This document shows positions 1-8,367 of a stretch of 35,597 nucleotides of DNA, piece by piece; within the stretch, counting starts at the first letter, position 1, and every line of letters starts with the position of its first letter. The notes beneath the pieces are model-generated. The model ran no database searches and was not told the DNA's origin. It saw nothing but the letters and a program-made list of their open reading frames with translations. This stretch comes from Actinomycetota bacterium (GTDB lineage: Bacteria > Actinomycetota > Acidimicrobiia > Acidimicrobiales > RAAP-2), in the NCBI GenBank assembly GCA_009726065.1, contig WLNA01000006.1:1-35597 (forward strand). The letters are read 5' to 3'. The position numbers and the translations under genes are program-made.

Positions 1-23
1 CGATCGTAAAGAAAGAAGAACAG

Positions 24-1814
24 GTGTCAGCCCCAACCAACAACCAACGACTCATCCAATGGGTTGAAGAAGTCGCAGCACTCACTACCCCCGATCGTAT
101 CCACTGGTGCGATGGTTCGGCGGAAGAGTACGACGAACTCTGTCAACTCCTTGTTGATAACGGAACTTTTACCAAGCTCTCCGACGCCAAGCGTCCGAAC
201 AGCTACTACGCCGCCAGTGACCCCGGCGACGTCGCGCGCGTCGAAGACCGCACCTACATCTGCTCGCAGAACGAAGCGGATGCCGGCCCGACTAATAACT
301 GGACCGAGCCCGCGGCCATGCGCGAGACCCTCAAGGGCTACTTCGCTGGTTCCATGAAGGGCCGCACCATGTACGTGGTCCCCTTCTCGATGGGACCACT
401 CGGTTCCAACATTTCGCACATCGGCGTGGAGATCACCGACTCGGCCTACGTGGCCGTTTCGATGCGCATCATGACCCGCATGGGTAAGGGTGCTCTTGAG
501 GTGCTGGGTGACAAGGGTGAGTTCGTACCCTGCCTGCACTCGGTCGGCATGCCCCTCGCCGAAGGCCAGGCCGACGTGCCGTGGCCCTGCGACGCAGAGA
601 ACAAGTACATCGTCCACTTCCCCGAGACCAAGGAGATCATCTCCTACGGTTCGGGCTACGGCGGTAACGCGTTGCTCGGTAAGAAGTGCTTCGCCCTGCG
701 TATCGCCTCCACTATGGCTCGTGATGCCAACTGGCTGGCCGAGCACATGTTGATCTTGAAGCTCACCAGCCCTGCGGGCGAGACCCGGTACGTCACCGGT
801 GCCTTCCCGAGTGCCTGTGGCAAGACCAACCTCGCAATGTTGATTCCCACCCTGCCCGGCTGGAAGGTCGAGACGGTCGGTGACGACATCTGCTGGATGA
901 AGCCCGGCCCCGATGGCCGCCTCTACGCCATCAACCCCGAAGCGGGATTCTTCGGCGTGGCTCCCGGTACCAATATGGACACCAATCCCAACGCGATGTA
1001 CACGATTGAGGCCAACTCCATCTTCACTAACACGGCCCTCACCGCGGACGGCGACGTCTGGTGGGAAGGAATGGGCGACGCGCCAGAAGGCATGACCGAC
1101 TGGAAGGGTCAGCCCTGGAGCAAAGAGTCCGGTACGCCCGCCGCGCACCCCAACGCCCGGTTCACTACACCGGCAGCTCAGGACCCCGCGATTGCCGCCG
1201 AGTGGGAAGACCCCGCCGGTGTACCAATCGATGCCGTCTTGTTCGGTGGTCGTCGTGCCAGTGTGATCCCCCTCGTCTTTGAGTCATTCGACTGGGACCA
1301 CGGTGTGTTTCTCGGTTCGATCATGGCCTCCGAGACCACGGCCGCTGCCGCCGGTGCCGTTGGCAACTTGCGTCGCGACCCCTTCGCCATGCTGCCCTTC
1401 TGTGGCTACAACATGGCCGACTACTTCGGCCACTGGCTGAAGATGGGTGCCGTGGCGGACGCCAGCAAGCTTCCGAAGATCTTCTACGTGAACTGGTTCC
1501 GTAAGGGTGACGATGGTCGTTGGCTCTGGCCCGGATACGGCGAAAACAGTCGAGTCTTGGAGTGGGTCTTTGAGCGTTGCGCCGGTCGTGGCGAAGCTGA
1601 AGAGACACCAATTGGTTTCGTGCCGAAGAAGTCGGGTATTAACGTCGAAGGTCTAAACATCTCCGACGCCGACCTCAACGAACTGCTGACGGTCAATCTC
1701 GACGAGTGGCGCACCGAAGTCGGTAGCATTCGCGAGCACTACGCCACCTTTGGTGACCACTTGCCCGCCACGTTGCACGCCCAGGTCGATGCCCTCGAAG
1801 CACGCCTGAAGTAA
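24..1814 (+). CDS. pckG: Phosphoenolpyruvate carboxykinase (GTP)
   Basis: Converts oxaloacetate and GTP to phosphoenolpyruvate, GDP and CO2 in the cytosol, linking the TCA cycle to gluconeogenesis. The 596-residue protein has about the family length (near 600) and shows the GTP-type signatures: the [12 protein letters not shown] substrate/metal region near residues 211-222, the PEPCK P-loop [14 protein letters not shown] (259-272) with the mobile-loop cysteine C265, the VGDD metal site (285-288), and LFGGRRAS further on. The start is GTG. Only 23 bases of upstream sequence are in the window, so the promoter cannot be judged; AAGAAGAA just before the start is at best a weak ribosome site. Its TAA stop abuts the TAG stop of the convergent MFS gene without a spare base. 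The ATP-dependent PckA family is excluded by these motifs. Confidence 0.97.
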   Translation: MSAPTNNQRLIQWVEEVAALTTPDRIHWCDGSAEEYDELCQLLVDNGTFTKLSDAKRPNSYYAASDPGDVARVEDRTYICSQNEADAGPTNNWTEPAAMRETLKGYFAGSMKGRTMYVVPFSMGPLGSNISHIGVEITDSAYVAVSMRIMTRMGKGALEVLGDKGEFVPCLHSVGMPLAEGQADVPWPCDAENKYIVHFPETKEIISYGSGYGGNALLGKKCFALRIASTMARDANWLAEHMLILKLTSPAGETRYVTGAFPSACGKTNLAMLIPTLPGWKVETVGDDICWMKPGPDGRLYAINPEAGFFGVAPGTNMDTNPNAMYTIEANSIFTNTALTADGDVWWEGMGDAPEGMTDWKGQPWSKESGTPAAHPNARFTTPAAQDPAIAAEWEDPAGVPIDAVLFGGRRASVIPLVFESFDWDHGVFLGSIMASETTAAAAGAVGNLRRDPFAMLPFCGYNMADYFGHWLKMGAVADASKLPKIFYVNWFRKGDDGRWLWPGYGENSRVLEWVFERCAGRGEAEETPIGFVPKKSGINVEGLNISDADLNELLTVNLDEWRTEVGSIREHYATFGDHLPATLHAQVDALEARLK

Positions 1815-3101
1815 CTAGCGCGCGAAGCGTCGACCGAGCCCGTACACCAGGCCGGTCGTCATACAGATAACTGCGATAACCCCGTCGCCGATAGTGAACT
1901 CCATCGCTATCGCGACGGGGATTATTGCGCCCACGACCCAAAGCAGTTGCTGGCGCACGGCGAACTTCGCAAAGGTCCGGCCTTGGTGTCCCGGAGCAAC
2001 GTGCTGCTGAGTGATCGAGTCAAAACTCGGCTGGGCCACGGCCCCAACGAGGCCAATGACCCCCGAGAGCAACACTTGGCCGATTAGCGACGGGTTCCAC
2101 GAGAGGTAGCCGGCCACGATGGCGAGCACGATGTGGGACCAGGCCAGCAGGGTGGCGTCGTCGCGAGTCCCGTGAAAACGAGTCACAATCGCCAGTCCCA
2201 CCAAGGATCCTAGACCCGTCATCCCGAGGGCCCACGCGTACCACGTGAGTGAGGCCTGCTGGTTACGGAGTCCAAAAACCAACAAGAAACCGAGGAAGCC
2301 AATTGCAAAGCGCAGCAGCGCCATGGCCGTTAACCCCCACGTCACTTCCACGTGGTTCACGCCATCGTGAGTTAACTCCCACGCCGTGGCCGTGGTCCGT
2401 TGACGCAAGGGCGAGGCCTTATGGAGACGGAAGCTCGCCACGCCGGCCAGCAAAAAGACGAGTGCCGCGAACTGGAGCACGCTCGAGGCACTCAGTGCCT
2501 TCAATATCGCACCACCCAGCACGCCGGCCATCAAGCCCGCGCCGGTGCCGAGCAGGGTCAGCTGCGCGTTGAAGCCCGCGAACCCCTTGTTGGTCGTTGC
2601 CGCGCGATTCGTTATTGGCCAGCCCGACTCATCCAGTGTGTCAGTTCGTTGGGCCAGCTGATCAGTGCGGGCCATCTCGGGCACGAGTGTGCCTCGGGTC
2701 ACTACGTAGAGCTTGGAGGCCACGAGGACGGCGAAGGCCTCCGGAAACAAGAGCCAGGAGTTCAAGTGACGACTCATCATCCAACAGAGCAGGACGCGAC
2801 TGAGACCGGAAACGGCCACGATGATGCGGCGACCATTGACGGATCGGTCGATCAGGGGTCCCAGGATGGGCGAGACCACCGCGAAGGGGGCGAAGGTCAA
2901 GAGCAGGTAGGCCAGCACCTTGCTCTTGGCCTCAGTGGGACTGACAGAGAAGAAGAGTGAGCCGGCGAGCGAGACGGTAACCAGAGTGTCGCCGGCCATC
3001 ATCCCTACGTGCACCGCCGCCAGACGACCAAAGCTCGTGTTTTGATCGAAGAGGTCACGCAAGGCAACCCAGGCCAGAGAGAAAAAACCGCGACGCTTCA
3101 T
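1815..3101 (-). CDS. MFS-type transporter, substrate unknown
   Basis: A 428-residue polytopic membrane protein with about 10-12 hydrophobic segments, in the arrangement of the major facilitator superfamily. The segment LGPLIDRSVNGRR after the second helix pair resembles the MFS loop 2-3 motif (G-x3-D-R-x-G-R-R) in degenerate form. A charged central loop (near residues 225-245, HKASPLRQ) separates the two six-helix halves. No substrate-specific signature is recognised. ATG start; a TAGCCT hexamer lies 9 bases upstream on the coding strand and could be the -10 box of an almost leaderless transcript. The gene runs convergent to pckG with zero intergenic bases and divergent from the DUF1295 gene. 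A role as an exporter is possible but not shown. Confidence 0.85.
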   Translation of the reverse strand: MKRRGFFSLAWVALRDLFDQNTSFGRLAAVHVGMMAGDTLVTVSLAGSLFFSVSPTEAKSKVLAYLLLTFAPFAVVSPILGPLIDRSVNGRRIIVAVSGLSRVLLCWMMSRHLNSWLLFPEAFAVLVASKLYVVTRGTLVPEMARTDQLAQRTDTLDESGWPITNRAATTNKGFAGFNAQLTLLGTGAGLMAGVLGGAILKALSASSVLQFAALVFLLAGVASFRLHKASPLRQRTTATAWELTHDGVNHVEVTWGLTAMALLRFAIGFLGFLLVFGLRNQQASLTWYAWALGMTGLGSLVGLAIVTRFHGTRDDATLLAWSHIVLAIVAGYLSWNPSLIGQVLLSGVIGLVGAVAQPSFDSITQQHVAPGHQGRTFAKFAVRQQLLWVVGAIIPVAIAMEFTIGDGVIAVICMTTGLVYGLGRRFAR

Positions 3102-3160
3102 TACCCCGTCAGGCTACGACCTGGTGCTTGAAAAAATCCGCCTACTGCTAAAACAACGTC

Positions 3161-4006
3161 ATGCACCTATCGTGGTTTTTCACCAATCTCCCCTTCGCCT
3201 TCCTCACGGCGCTGGCCTGGGCCCTCCTAGCCTTCGCCACTTCATTTATTGTCAAGCGCCACGCCATTATCGATGTCTTTTGGGGCTCGGGCTTCCTCGT
3301 GCTCCTCCTCGAAAGCCTGTTCGTGAGTCACCTCAAGAGTGCCCCGGAGCACGGATCGATGCATCTGTCTAATCACGCCGTCGATCACTGGCTGCACTTA
3401 GGACTACTCATTGCGGTGGCCCTCTGGTCACTTCGCCTCTCGATCTACCTCGCATTGCGTCAGCGGGGCACGGCCGAAGACACCCGCTACGTCGCCATCT
3501 TGGCCAACACCAAGGGATCGAACGACAACGTGAAGGCCCTCAAGATCATCTACTTCACCCAAGGCACCTTGCTTTTCTTGGTTTCTATCCCCTTGCAATT
3601 CGTGGCCTTTGCTAACCACGTCACCATTCCCGCTCTGGCACTCGTCGGCCTGGCCTTGGCGCTCGTCGGATTTGGTTTTGAAGCCATTGGGGACGACCAG
3701 CTCCGACGATTCATTGCCAACCCGGACAATCACGGCACGACGATGAACCGGGGACTGTGGAAGTACACCCGTCACCCCAACTACTTCGGCGAGGCCGTTT
3801 TGTGGACCGGGTACTACCTCGTCGCCTGCTCGGTGCCCTGGGGATGGGCCACCATCGGTTCGGCCCTGTTGATGATTTATCTCGTCGCCAACCTCTCGGG
3901 CAAGCCCATGTTGGAGCGTAAGTTGAAGAAAACTCGGGCCGGCTACGAGGAGTACATTGCCACCACGAGTTCGTTCTTTCCCCGGCCCCCTAAGCGAAAC
4001 AAGTAA
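3161..4006 (+). CDS. DUF1295 membrane protein (steroid 5-alpha-reductase/ICMT-like fold)
   Basis: 281 residues with about six or seven hydrophobic helices. The C-terminal half carries the hallmark W-K-Y-T-R-H-P-N-Y-F-G-E (residues 200-211), shared by DUF1295, 5-alpha-reductase and isoprenylcysteine methyltransferase-like membrane enzymes, where it forms part of the NADPH or SAM binding region. A basic tail (KTRAGYEEY, then PRPPKRNK) is typical. The reaction in bacteria is generally uncharacterised; an NADPH-dependent reductase acting on a lipid is the usual guess. No convincing ribosome site precedes the ATG; TAAAAC sits 6 bases before it. The cupin gene follows after 8 bases and its ribosome site overlaps this stop codon, so the two are probably co-transcribed. 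Confidence 0.88.
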   Translation: MHLSWFFTNLPFAFLTALAWALLAFATSFIVKRHAIIDVFWGSGFLVLLLESLFVSHLKSAPEHGSMHLSNHAVDHWLHLGLLIAVALWSLRLSIYLALRQRGTAEDTRYVAILANTKGSNDNVKALKIIYFTQGTLLFLVSIPLQFVAFANHVTIPALALVGLALALVGFGFEAIGDDQLRRFIANPDNHGTTMNRGLWKYTRHPNYFGEAVLWTGYYLVACSVPWGWATIGSALLMIYLVANLSGKPMLERKLKKTRAGYEEYIATTSSFFPRPPKRNK

Positions 4007-4014
4007 GGAGCATC

Positions 4015-4485
4015 ATGTTCGACATCATTCCTAAGGCCCTTCACGTCGGACAGAACGACCTGCCCTTCGTGGACATTGGTGACGGCTCCTCCATGCAGGT
4101 GCTTCACATCGACCTCGCCCGTGACCTCTGGGTCGTTCGCACCCGCTTCCAGCCCGGCTACCAGGTCATGACGCACCGACACACTGGTGACGTCTACGCC
4201 TTCACGCTGAGCGGCTCCTGGCACTACCTCGAGTTCCCCGAGGTCAATCAGGCCGGTAGCTATCTCTTTGAACCGGCCGGATCAACGCACACGCTGAACG
4301 TGCCAGCGAGTAACACCGAGGTAACCGACGTCTTCTTTGCCATCTTTGGCAAGAACGAAAACCTCGACGCCGACGGCAACGTCGTATCCGTCTGGGATGC
4401 CGAGTTCATCAACAACGTCTACCGACTCCTCTGCGAAGCCCAGGGATTCCCCGCGCCCAGCATCATTGGTGTCGAGATCGTCTAG
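4015..4485 (+). CDS. Single-domain cupin, acetylacetone/dihydroxyacetophenone dioxygenase-like
   Basis: 156 residues forming one cupin barrel. Motif 1 contains H54 and H56 (VMTHRHTGDVYAFTLSG) and motif 2 contributes H92 (EPAGSTHTL), a three-histidine metal site like those of Dke1 (acetylacetone-cleaving) and 2,4'-dihydroxyacetophenone dioxygenases. The SGSWHYLE segment and the C-terminal DAEFINNVYRL tail fit that group rather than ChrR anti-sigma cupins. It probably binds Fe(II) or a similar metal; the natural substrate cannot be read from sequence. An AAGGAG ribosome site (4005-4010) supports the ATG. It overlaps the convergent secreted-protein gene by four bases (shared CTAG). Confidence 0.82.
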   Translation: MFDIIPKALHVGQNDLPFVDIGDGSSMQVLHIDLARDLWVVRTRFQPGYQVMTHRHTGDVYAFTLSGSWHYLEFPEVNQAGSYLFEPAGSTHTLNVPASNTEVTDVFFAIFGKNENLDADGNVVSVWDAEFINNVYRLLCEAQGFPAPSIIGVEIV

Positions 4486-4847
4486 TTAGAGAAACATCCC
4501 TGCCGGTAGATGGTCTCTGGCAAAAGCCCTTCCACGCAGGTCACAGCACGGTCGGTGGGCCACCAGTTGTTGAGGTCGGGGCGCCATTTCAGCACCATGG
4601 TCACCCCAATAGTTTCGGTACCGACGTTCACATCGGCCCATAGGGAACTCCACAATCCTCCGCAGGCAAACCCCGTCACGTCAACGACCCGGGCGGAACC
4701 TGCAGCGTTGACGCCATCGGCCAATAGTTGGGCAGTACACGACTCGGGAGCCGCAAACGAACTCTGCGTCGCCGAACTTCGCGCGGCCCCAAGGACTAAC
4801 ACGGACATGGCGCAGAGTGCGGCCAGAGCGAGGCGGAATTGCTGCAT
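4482..4847 (-). CDS. Small secreted protein with four cysteines, unknown function
   Basis: I do not recognise a family. From the ATG at 4847 the protein is 121 residues: a short basic N-terminus (MQQFR), a hydrophobic stretch (LALAALCAMSVLVLGAA) and a likely signal peptidase site after RSSA. The mature part (about 95 residues) has four cysteines (ESC, FAC, VTC, QGC), consistent with two disulfides outside the membrane, and a Trp-rich centre. Longer starts at 4871 (ATG, with GGGGGTG upstream) and 4892 are possible; I chose the one that gives the tidiest signal peptide. The gene shares its last four bases with the cupin gene and is divergent from the YbjQ gene, so the two promoters must be crowded into a very short interval. 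Confidence 0.6.
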   Translation of the reverse strand: MQQFRLALAALCAMSVLVLGAARSSATQSSFAAPESCTAQLLADGVNAAGSARVVDVTGFACGGLWSSLWADVNVGTETIGVTMVLKWRPDLNNWWPTDRAVTCVEGLLPETIYRQGCFSN

Positions 4848-4906
4848 GCCACAGTTGACCACGCCAGACATAGAGTGGACGTGCACCCCCAAAACGAGGA
4901 GTCAAC

Positions 4907-5230
4907 ATGTTGATTGTCACAACGAACGACGCGCCGGGCTACAAGATCACCAAGCTGATTGGTGAAGTCTCGGGGCTTACTGTTCGCACCCGCCACATCG
5001 GTTCACAGATTGGCGCATCGCTAAAGTCCATCGTGGGTGGCGAGCTGGCCGGTATGACCAAGCAGTTGGCCGAGGCCCGCGAAGAAGCCATGGAACGGCT
5101 CTCGGAAAACGCTCGTGAAGCCGGCGCCAATGCCATCATCGCCATGCGCTTTGACTCGAACGAGTTGGGCGGGATTTATCAGGAGATTCTCGCCTACGGC
5201 ACCGCCGTCGTTGTCGAACCCCTGAACTAA
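4907..5230 (+). CDS. YbjQ/UPF0145 family protein
   Basis: 107 residues matching the YbjQ (UPF0145, formerly DUF74) family over its whole length: an N-terminal strand, TTNDAPGYKITKLIGEVSG, then a helix rich in Ala/Glu (QLAEAREEAMERLSENAREAGANAII) and the final AMRFDSNELGGIYQEILAYGTAVVVE. The family folds as a small oligomeric alpha/beta domain and is sometimes described as heavy-metal-binding, but its role is unknown. The sequence here has no cysteine or histidine cluster supporting metal binding. A GAGGAG ribosome site lies just upstream of the ATG. The stop overlaps the stop of the convergent precorrin-2 dehydrogenase gene by four bases. Confidence 0.9.
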   Translation: MLIVTTNDAPGYKITKLIGEVSGLTVRTRHIGSQIGASLKSIVGGELAGMTKQLAEAREEAMERLSENAREAGANAIIAMRFDSNELGGIYQEILAYGTAVVVEPLN

Positions 5231-5784
5231 TCAGTCGTCGTCTCTTCGGCGACTAACTCATCGATACGAGCGCGCCAGGAGATGCTCTCGGTCGAAACAC
5301 CCGCATCGTGCATCGAGTCGCGTTCACTCCGAAGTCGACGGGCCACCCCGGCGAGATTCTTGGGCAATGCGGCGCGCACTAAATCTCGCACGTATTGAGC
5401 CAAGGCCGGGGCCGAACCTTCCGTTGAGACCGAGACGATGACGGGACCGTCACGGTGGACGGCTGTGAAGTAGAAATCACAACGAGAGGGGTCGTCGACC
5501 ACGTTGAGCCAAATCCCCCGGGCCTGGGCTTCAGCAACCACCTGATCATTCACCGAGCCCACACCGGTCGCGGAGATAACGAGTTGAAAACCCTCAAGGT
5601 CACCGGGTTGATAGGGCCGCAGCAACAGCGTGGCCGAGTCGGGTACTGGCTCCAAGACTTCGGTGGTGATTACCGTAATTTCGGCCCCGGCGGCTTCCAG
5701 TAGGGCGATCTTGCTACCGGCCACTCGACCGGCCCCGAGAACAAGGACCCGCTTGCCGGTGAGATTAAAAGCGAGCGGCAGCAC
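5227..5784 (-). CDS. Precorrin-2 dehydrogenase / siroheme synthase N-terminal domain
   Basis: Oxidises precorrin-2 to sirohydrochlorin with NAD and, in bifunctional relatives (Met8, CysG N-terminus), also inserts iron to give siroheme. The 185-residue protein starts with a Rossmann NAD-binding turn (VLVLGAGRVAGSK, residues 13-25), followed by NVVDDPSRCDFYF, where D97/D98 include the aspartate that is catalytic in Met8 and CysG, and the SVSTEGSAPALAQYVRDLV segment. No separate chelatase gene is in the window, so this protein may do both steps. The GTG start overlaps the cobA stop by one base (TAGTG), implying translational coupling. Third gene of the sir-cobA-precorrin-2 dehydrogenase operon, providing cofactor for the sulfite reductase. 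Confidence 0.93.
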   Translation of the reverse strand: MLPLAFNLTGKRVLVLGAGRVAGSKIALLEAAGAEITVITTEVLEPVPDSATLLLRPYQPGDLEGFQLVISATGVGSVNDQVVAEAQARGIWLNVVDDPSRCDFYFTAVHRDGPVIVSVSTEGSAPALAQYVRDLVRAALPKNLAGVARRLRSERDSMHDAGVSTESISWRARIDELVAEETTTD

Positions 5785-6515
5785 TACCAGGCCGCCGTGG
5801 CCAACTCTGTGGTGATGTCGTTTAACGACATGGCCGCGACGGCACCAATCACGATGATGGCGGGATTGGCAATCTCGGTGACGCCGAGACGCTGCAGGCT
5901 GGTTCGAACCGTGCGCTGTGAGGAGGTGTAGGCCCGCTCGATCACGGCCACTGGTGTATCGGGAGTCAGGCCCCCGAGTATGAGTTGACGGGCGATCTCG
6001 GCGCGGTGTGCGACGCCCATAAGGACCACGAGCGTCAACTCGGGATTAGCTAAGTGGACAAAGGAGTTGCACTCCCCGTCGATGAGGTGGCCCGTGACGA
6101 TCGTGACGCCCCGAGAGATGCCACGGTGGGTGACGGGAATACCGGCGGCCAGCGGACCGCTGAGTGAGGAGGAGAGTCCCGGGATTATTTCGAACGCTAC
6201 GCCAGCGCTGGTGAGGGCTAACGCCTCTTCCCCACCTCGACCAAAGACGAAGGGGTCGCCACCCTTGAGGCGGACCACGCGACGACCGGAGCGACCGAGC
6301 TCAATCAAGAGTTCATTCGTCGACTCTTGACTAGAGGACTGGCCCGGCGTCTTGCCGACGTCGTAGCGATCGGCCAAGGGCGAGATGAGCTCGAGGACGG
6401 AGCGATCAACGAGGCGATCGAAGACAACGACCTCGGCGGCGGCGATGGCACGCGCCGCACGGACCGTCAAAAGATCGGCCTCACCGGGACCGGCGCCTAC
6501 GAGTTGGACCGTCAC
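5784..6515 (-). CDS. cobA: Uroporphyrinogen-III C-methyltransferase
   Basis: Transfers two methyl groups from SAM to uroporphyrinogen III (C2 and C7), giving precorrin-2, the branch point to siroheme and cobalamin. All SUMT signatures are present: N-terminal VQLVGAGPGEADLLTVRAAR, VVVFDRLV, the KGGDPFVFGRGGEEA loop, and IPVTHRGISRGVTIVTGH. I chose the GTG at 6515 (243 residues) over an upstream TTG at 6527: it overlaps the sir stop as GTGA, is preceded by TTGGAG at a suitable distance, and gives the family's usual V/M-T-V-x-L-V-G-A-G-P-G start. It is a stand-alone methyltransferase, not fused to HemD or CysG. Its position between sir and the precorrin-2 dehydrogenase assigns it to siroheme supply. 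Confidence 0.95.
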   Translation of the reverse strand: MTVQLVGAGPGEADLLTVRAARAIAAAEVVVFDRLVDRSVLELISPLADRYDVGKTPGQSSSQESTNELLIELGRSGRRVVRLKGGDPFVFGRGGEEALALTSAGVAFEIIPGLSSSLSGPLAAGIPVTHRGISRGVTIVTGHLIDGECNSFVHLANPELTLVVLMGVAHRAEIARQLILGGLTPDTPVAVIERAYTSSQRTVRTSLQRLGVTEIANPAIIVIGAVAAMSLNDITTELATAAW

Positions 6516-8179
6516 TTGGAACTCCAACGATTCGCAAAGTCACCGAAGGACTCATCGACGCCACCGTCGCTCTGCCACGCGTCAAAGAGTGGGGCGACGG
6601 CGTCAGCCAAGTCGGCCAACTTGACCTTCTCTTGAAACAGGGTGGCCAGTCGATCACCTTGTCGAGAACCGCCGACGTAGATGTCGTAGGTCGACTTAGT
6701 CCGGCCCACGATTCCAATTTCAGCGACGGCCGGCCGGGCGCAACCGTTGGGACAGCCCGTCATGCGCAGCGCTACCGGACGACGCTCCAAGCCCCGACTC
6801 GAGAGGGCCGATTCGAACTGGGTAACGACAGAACCCAGTACGCGTTCGGACTCAGTAAGAGCCTGACCACACGTTGGCAGAGCGGGACAGGCCAGAGCAG
6901 TGCGCTCAATCGAACCCAGTGCTTCCGCCTCACGTACCGATGCATCGCGCAGTAGTTGATCAATGAACGGACGCTCGTCAGCGCTGACACCATCGATGAT
7001 GATGTCCTGCTGGGGGGTGAGGAAGAACTTGACCGGAAGCGCTTGAGCGATTTTGCGTAACGCCGATCGAGTCTGACTCGTCTCGTCGTCGCGGATACGA
7101 CCAGCCGCTACGCGAACGCCAACACGCCAGGTGCCATCATCATGTCCGTGCCATCCGAGGTGGTCGCTGCGGTCGAAGTTTGCGGGCAGTGGCAGTGCTT
7201 CAGCCAGTTCGTAGCCGAGGCGTGTGTGAATCTCGCCTCGGAAGGCTTCGAGACCGGCATCGGCAAGTACGTACTTCAGACGGGCCCGTTTGCGGTCGGT
7301 ACGATCGCCCAGATCCTTGTAGGCATCGACAACGGCCGCAATTACTTCTTCGACATTGGCGCGCGGCACAAAGCCCAGCACTTCGCCGAGACGGGCAAAG
7401 GTGTGCTCGTGGGCATAGTTACGGCCGAGACCGCCACCAACGACGAAAGTAAAGCCCTCGCCGAGCGTGGGATGCGTTCCGGGAATCATTCCGAGGTCTT
7501 GGGCGAAGACGTCGACACAGTTCTCGTTCGGGTGCGCGATGGCAATCTTGAACTTACGGGGCAGGTAGGTGTCGCCGTAGAAGGAGTGTTCATTGACCAC
7601 TTCGCGACTTGCGGCCCGCTGGCCATCCACGAAGATCTCCCAGTGGGCCGTGGTCGTAGGGCGAAACCTCTCGGCAATCGCGTTGGCCACTTCGGCGATG
7701 TAAGGGTCGGCTTCGGGAATTTGAAGATCGGGGCACATCACCACGTTGCGGACTACGTCACCGCAGCCACCAAATGAGGTCATCAGCACTTCATCTAGTT
7801 GACGGGCCAATGATTGCAGGCCACCTTTAATCGTTCCGTGGTACTGAATAGCTTGACGCGTGGTGAGGCGAATTGTACCGTCGGCCACGGTGTCAGAAGC
7901 CGCGTCGAGAGCCAACCACTGCGCACTCGTCAAGAAACCACCGGGCACGACGACCCGTGTCATGAAGATATGTTCGAGTTCTTCGCCAGCCAAACTGCGC
8001 TCGCGCCGAACGTCGCGATTGTCCTGGGCGTAGACGCCGTGGAACTTCAGTAGTTGTTCGGAGTCGCCATCAAATTTCGGGCTGGCGTTGTCGAGTTCCT
8101 CGAGCAGTGTGCCGCGCAGGTAGTCACTGGCGCGCTTAGCTACCTCTACCGATGTCTCTTGGCGAGTACTTTCAAGCAC
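6512..8179 (-). CDS. sir: Assimilatory sulfite reductase hemoprotein (ferredoxin- or CysI-type)
   Basis: Reduces sulfite to sulfide with six electrons using siroheme bridged to a [4Fe-4S] cluster. The 555-residue protein has the cluster ligands C431 and C437 (ACPALPTCG) and C476 and C480 (MTGCPNGCARP), the same spacing as E. coli CysI. MTGCPNGCARP followed by AVAEIGIVG is the sulfite- rather than nitrite-reductase version. TTRQAIQYH, RNVVMCPD and LPRKFKIAI correspond to segments that hold the anion-binding Arg and Lys residues. No CysJ flavoprotein gene is nearby, so ferredoxin is a plausible donor. The GTG start is fixed by a strong AAGGAGG (8187-8193). First gene of the operon with cobA and precorrin-2 dehydrogenase; its promoter carries an Rrf2-type palindrome. 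Confidence 0.95.
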   Translation of the reverse strand: MLESTRQETSVEVAKRASDYLRGTLLEELDNASPKFDGDSEQLLKFHGVYAQDNRDVRRERSLAGEELEHIFMTRVVVPGGFLTSAQWLALDAASDTVADGTIRLTTRQAIQYHGTIKGGLQSLARQLDEVLMTSFGGCGDVVRNVVMCPDLQIPEADPYIAEVANAIAERFRPTTTAHWEIFVDGQRAASREVVNEHSFYGDTYLPRKFKIAIAHPNENCVDVFAQDLGMIPGTHPTLGEGFTFVVGGGLGRNYAHEHTFARLGEVLGFVPRANVEEVIAAVVDAYKDLGDRTDRKRARLKYVLADAGLEAFRGEIHTRLGYELAEALPLPANFDRSDHLGWHGHDDGTWRVGVRVAAGRIRDDETSQTRSALRKIAQALPVKFFLTPQQDIIIDGVSADERPFIDQLLRDASVREAEALGSIERTALACPALPTCGQALTESERVLGSVVTQFESALSSRGLERRPVALRMTGCPNGCARPAVAEIGIVGRTKSTYDIYVGGSRQGDRLATLFQEKVKLADLADAVAPLFDAWQSDGGVDESFGDFANRWSSK

Positions 8180-8186
8180 CGTGGAG

Positions 8187-8193
8187 CCTCCTT
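8187..8193 (-). promoter_or_regulatory. Strong ribosome binding site of sir
   Basis: The coding strand reads AAGGAGG, 7 bases before the GTG start of the sulfite reductase gene. It decides the start and contrasts with the many genes in this window that have no such site. Confidence 0.8.
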
Positions 8194-8202
8194 ATTTGCA
8201 AC

Positions 8203-8227
8203 ATACCTTACTGATTTAGTCAGGTAT
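8203..8227. promoter_or_regulatory. IscR type-1-like (Rrf2 family) operator of the sir operon
   Basis: A 25-base palindrome, ATACCT-T-ACTGATTTAGT-C-AGGTAT, in which 10 of 12 base pairs are symmetric. It matches the E. coli IscR type-1 consensus (ATASYYGACTRWWWYAGTCRRSTAT) at 24 of 25 positions, the one mismatch being T for G at position 7. On the sir strand it covers a candidate -10 and the spacer and touches a candidate -35, the place where a repressor would block RNA polymerase. It lies between sir and the divergent tauD and may affect both, though it is about 140 bases from the tauD start. The regulator itself is not encoded in this window. Assignment to an Rrf2 protein is inferred from the motif. 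Confidence 0.7.
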
Positions 8228-8232
8228 TCCAA
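8205..8232 (-). promoter_or_regulatory. Candidate sir promoter
   Basis: On the minus strand TTGGAA (8232-8227) and TAAGGT (8210-8205) are separated by 16 bases and fit -35 and TANNNT -10 elements. Transcription would start near 8198, giving a leader of about 19 bases that just holds the AAGGAGG site. The geometry is coherent, but the -35 match is modest. Confidence 0.5.
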
Positions 8233-8367
8233 CATAACGGCTTTTATCAGGGTTTTTAGACGTATCGAGAGCACCCATCTCTGTTGCGATTCTGTGACAA
8301 ACAACAGTTTTGAGGTCCCCCACTTTTCATTCCCTACTACGTTGATAGAGATTATTTAGGAGGCTTC

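Noticed and set aside
27..1148. Long open frame antisense to pckG (373 residues)
   Set aside because: It mirrors codon bias of the certain pckG gene, has a repetitive Gly/Val/His-rich composition and no family resemblance.
8233..8367. Further operator or small gene in the sir-tauD gap
   Set aside because: Apart from the tauD ribosome site I found no second palindrome or plausible frame; the tauD promoter is not clear.
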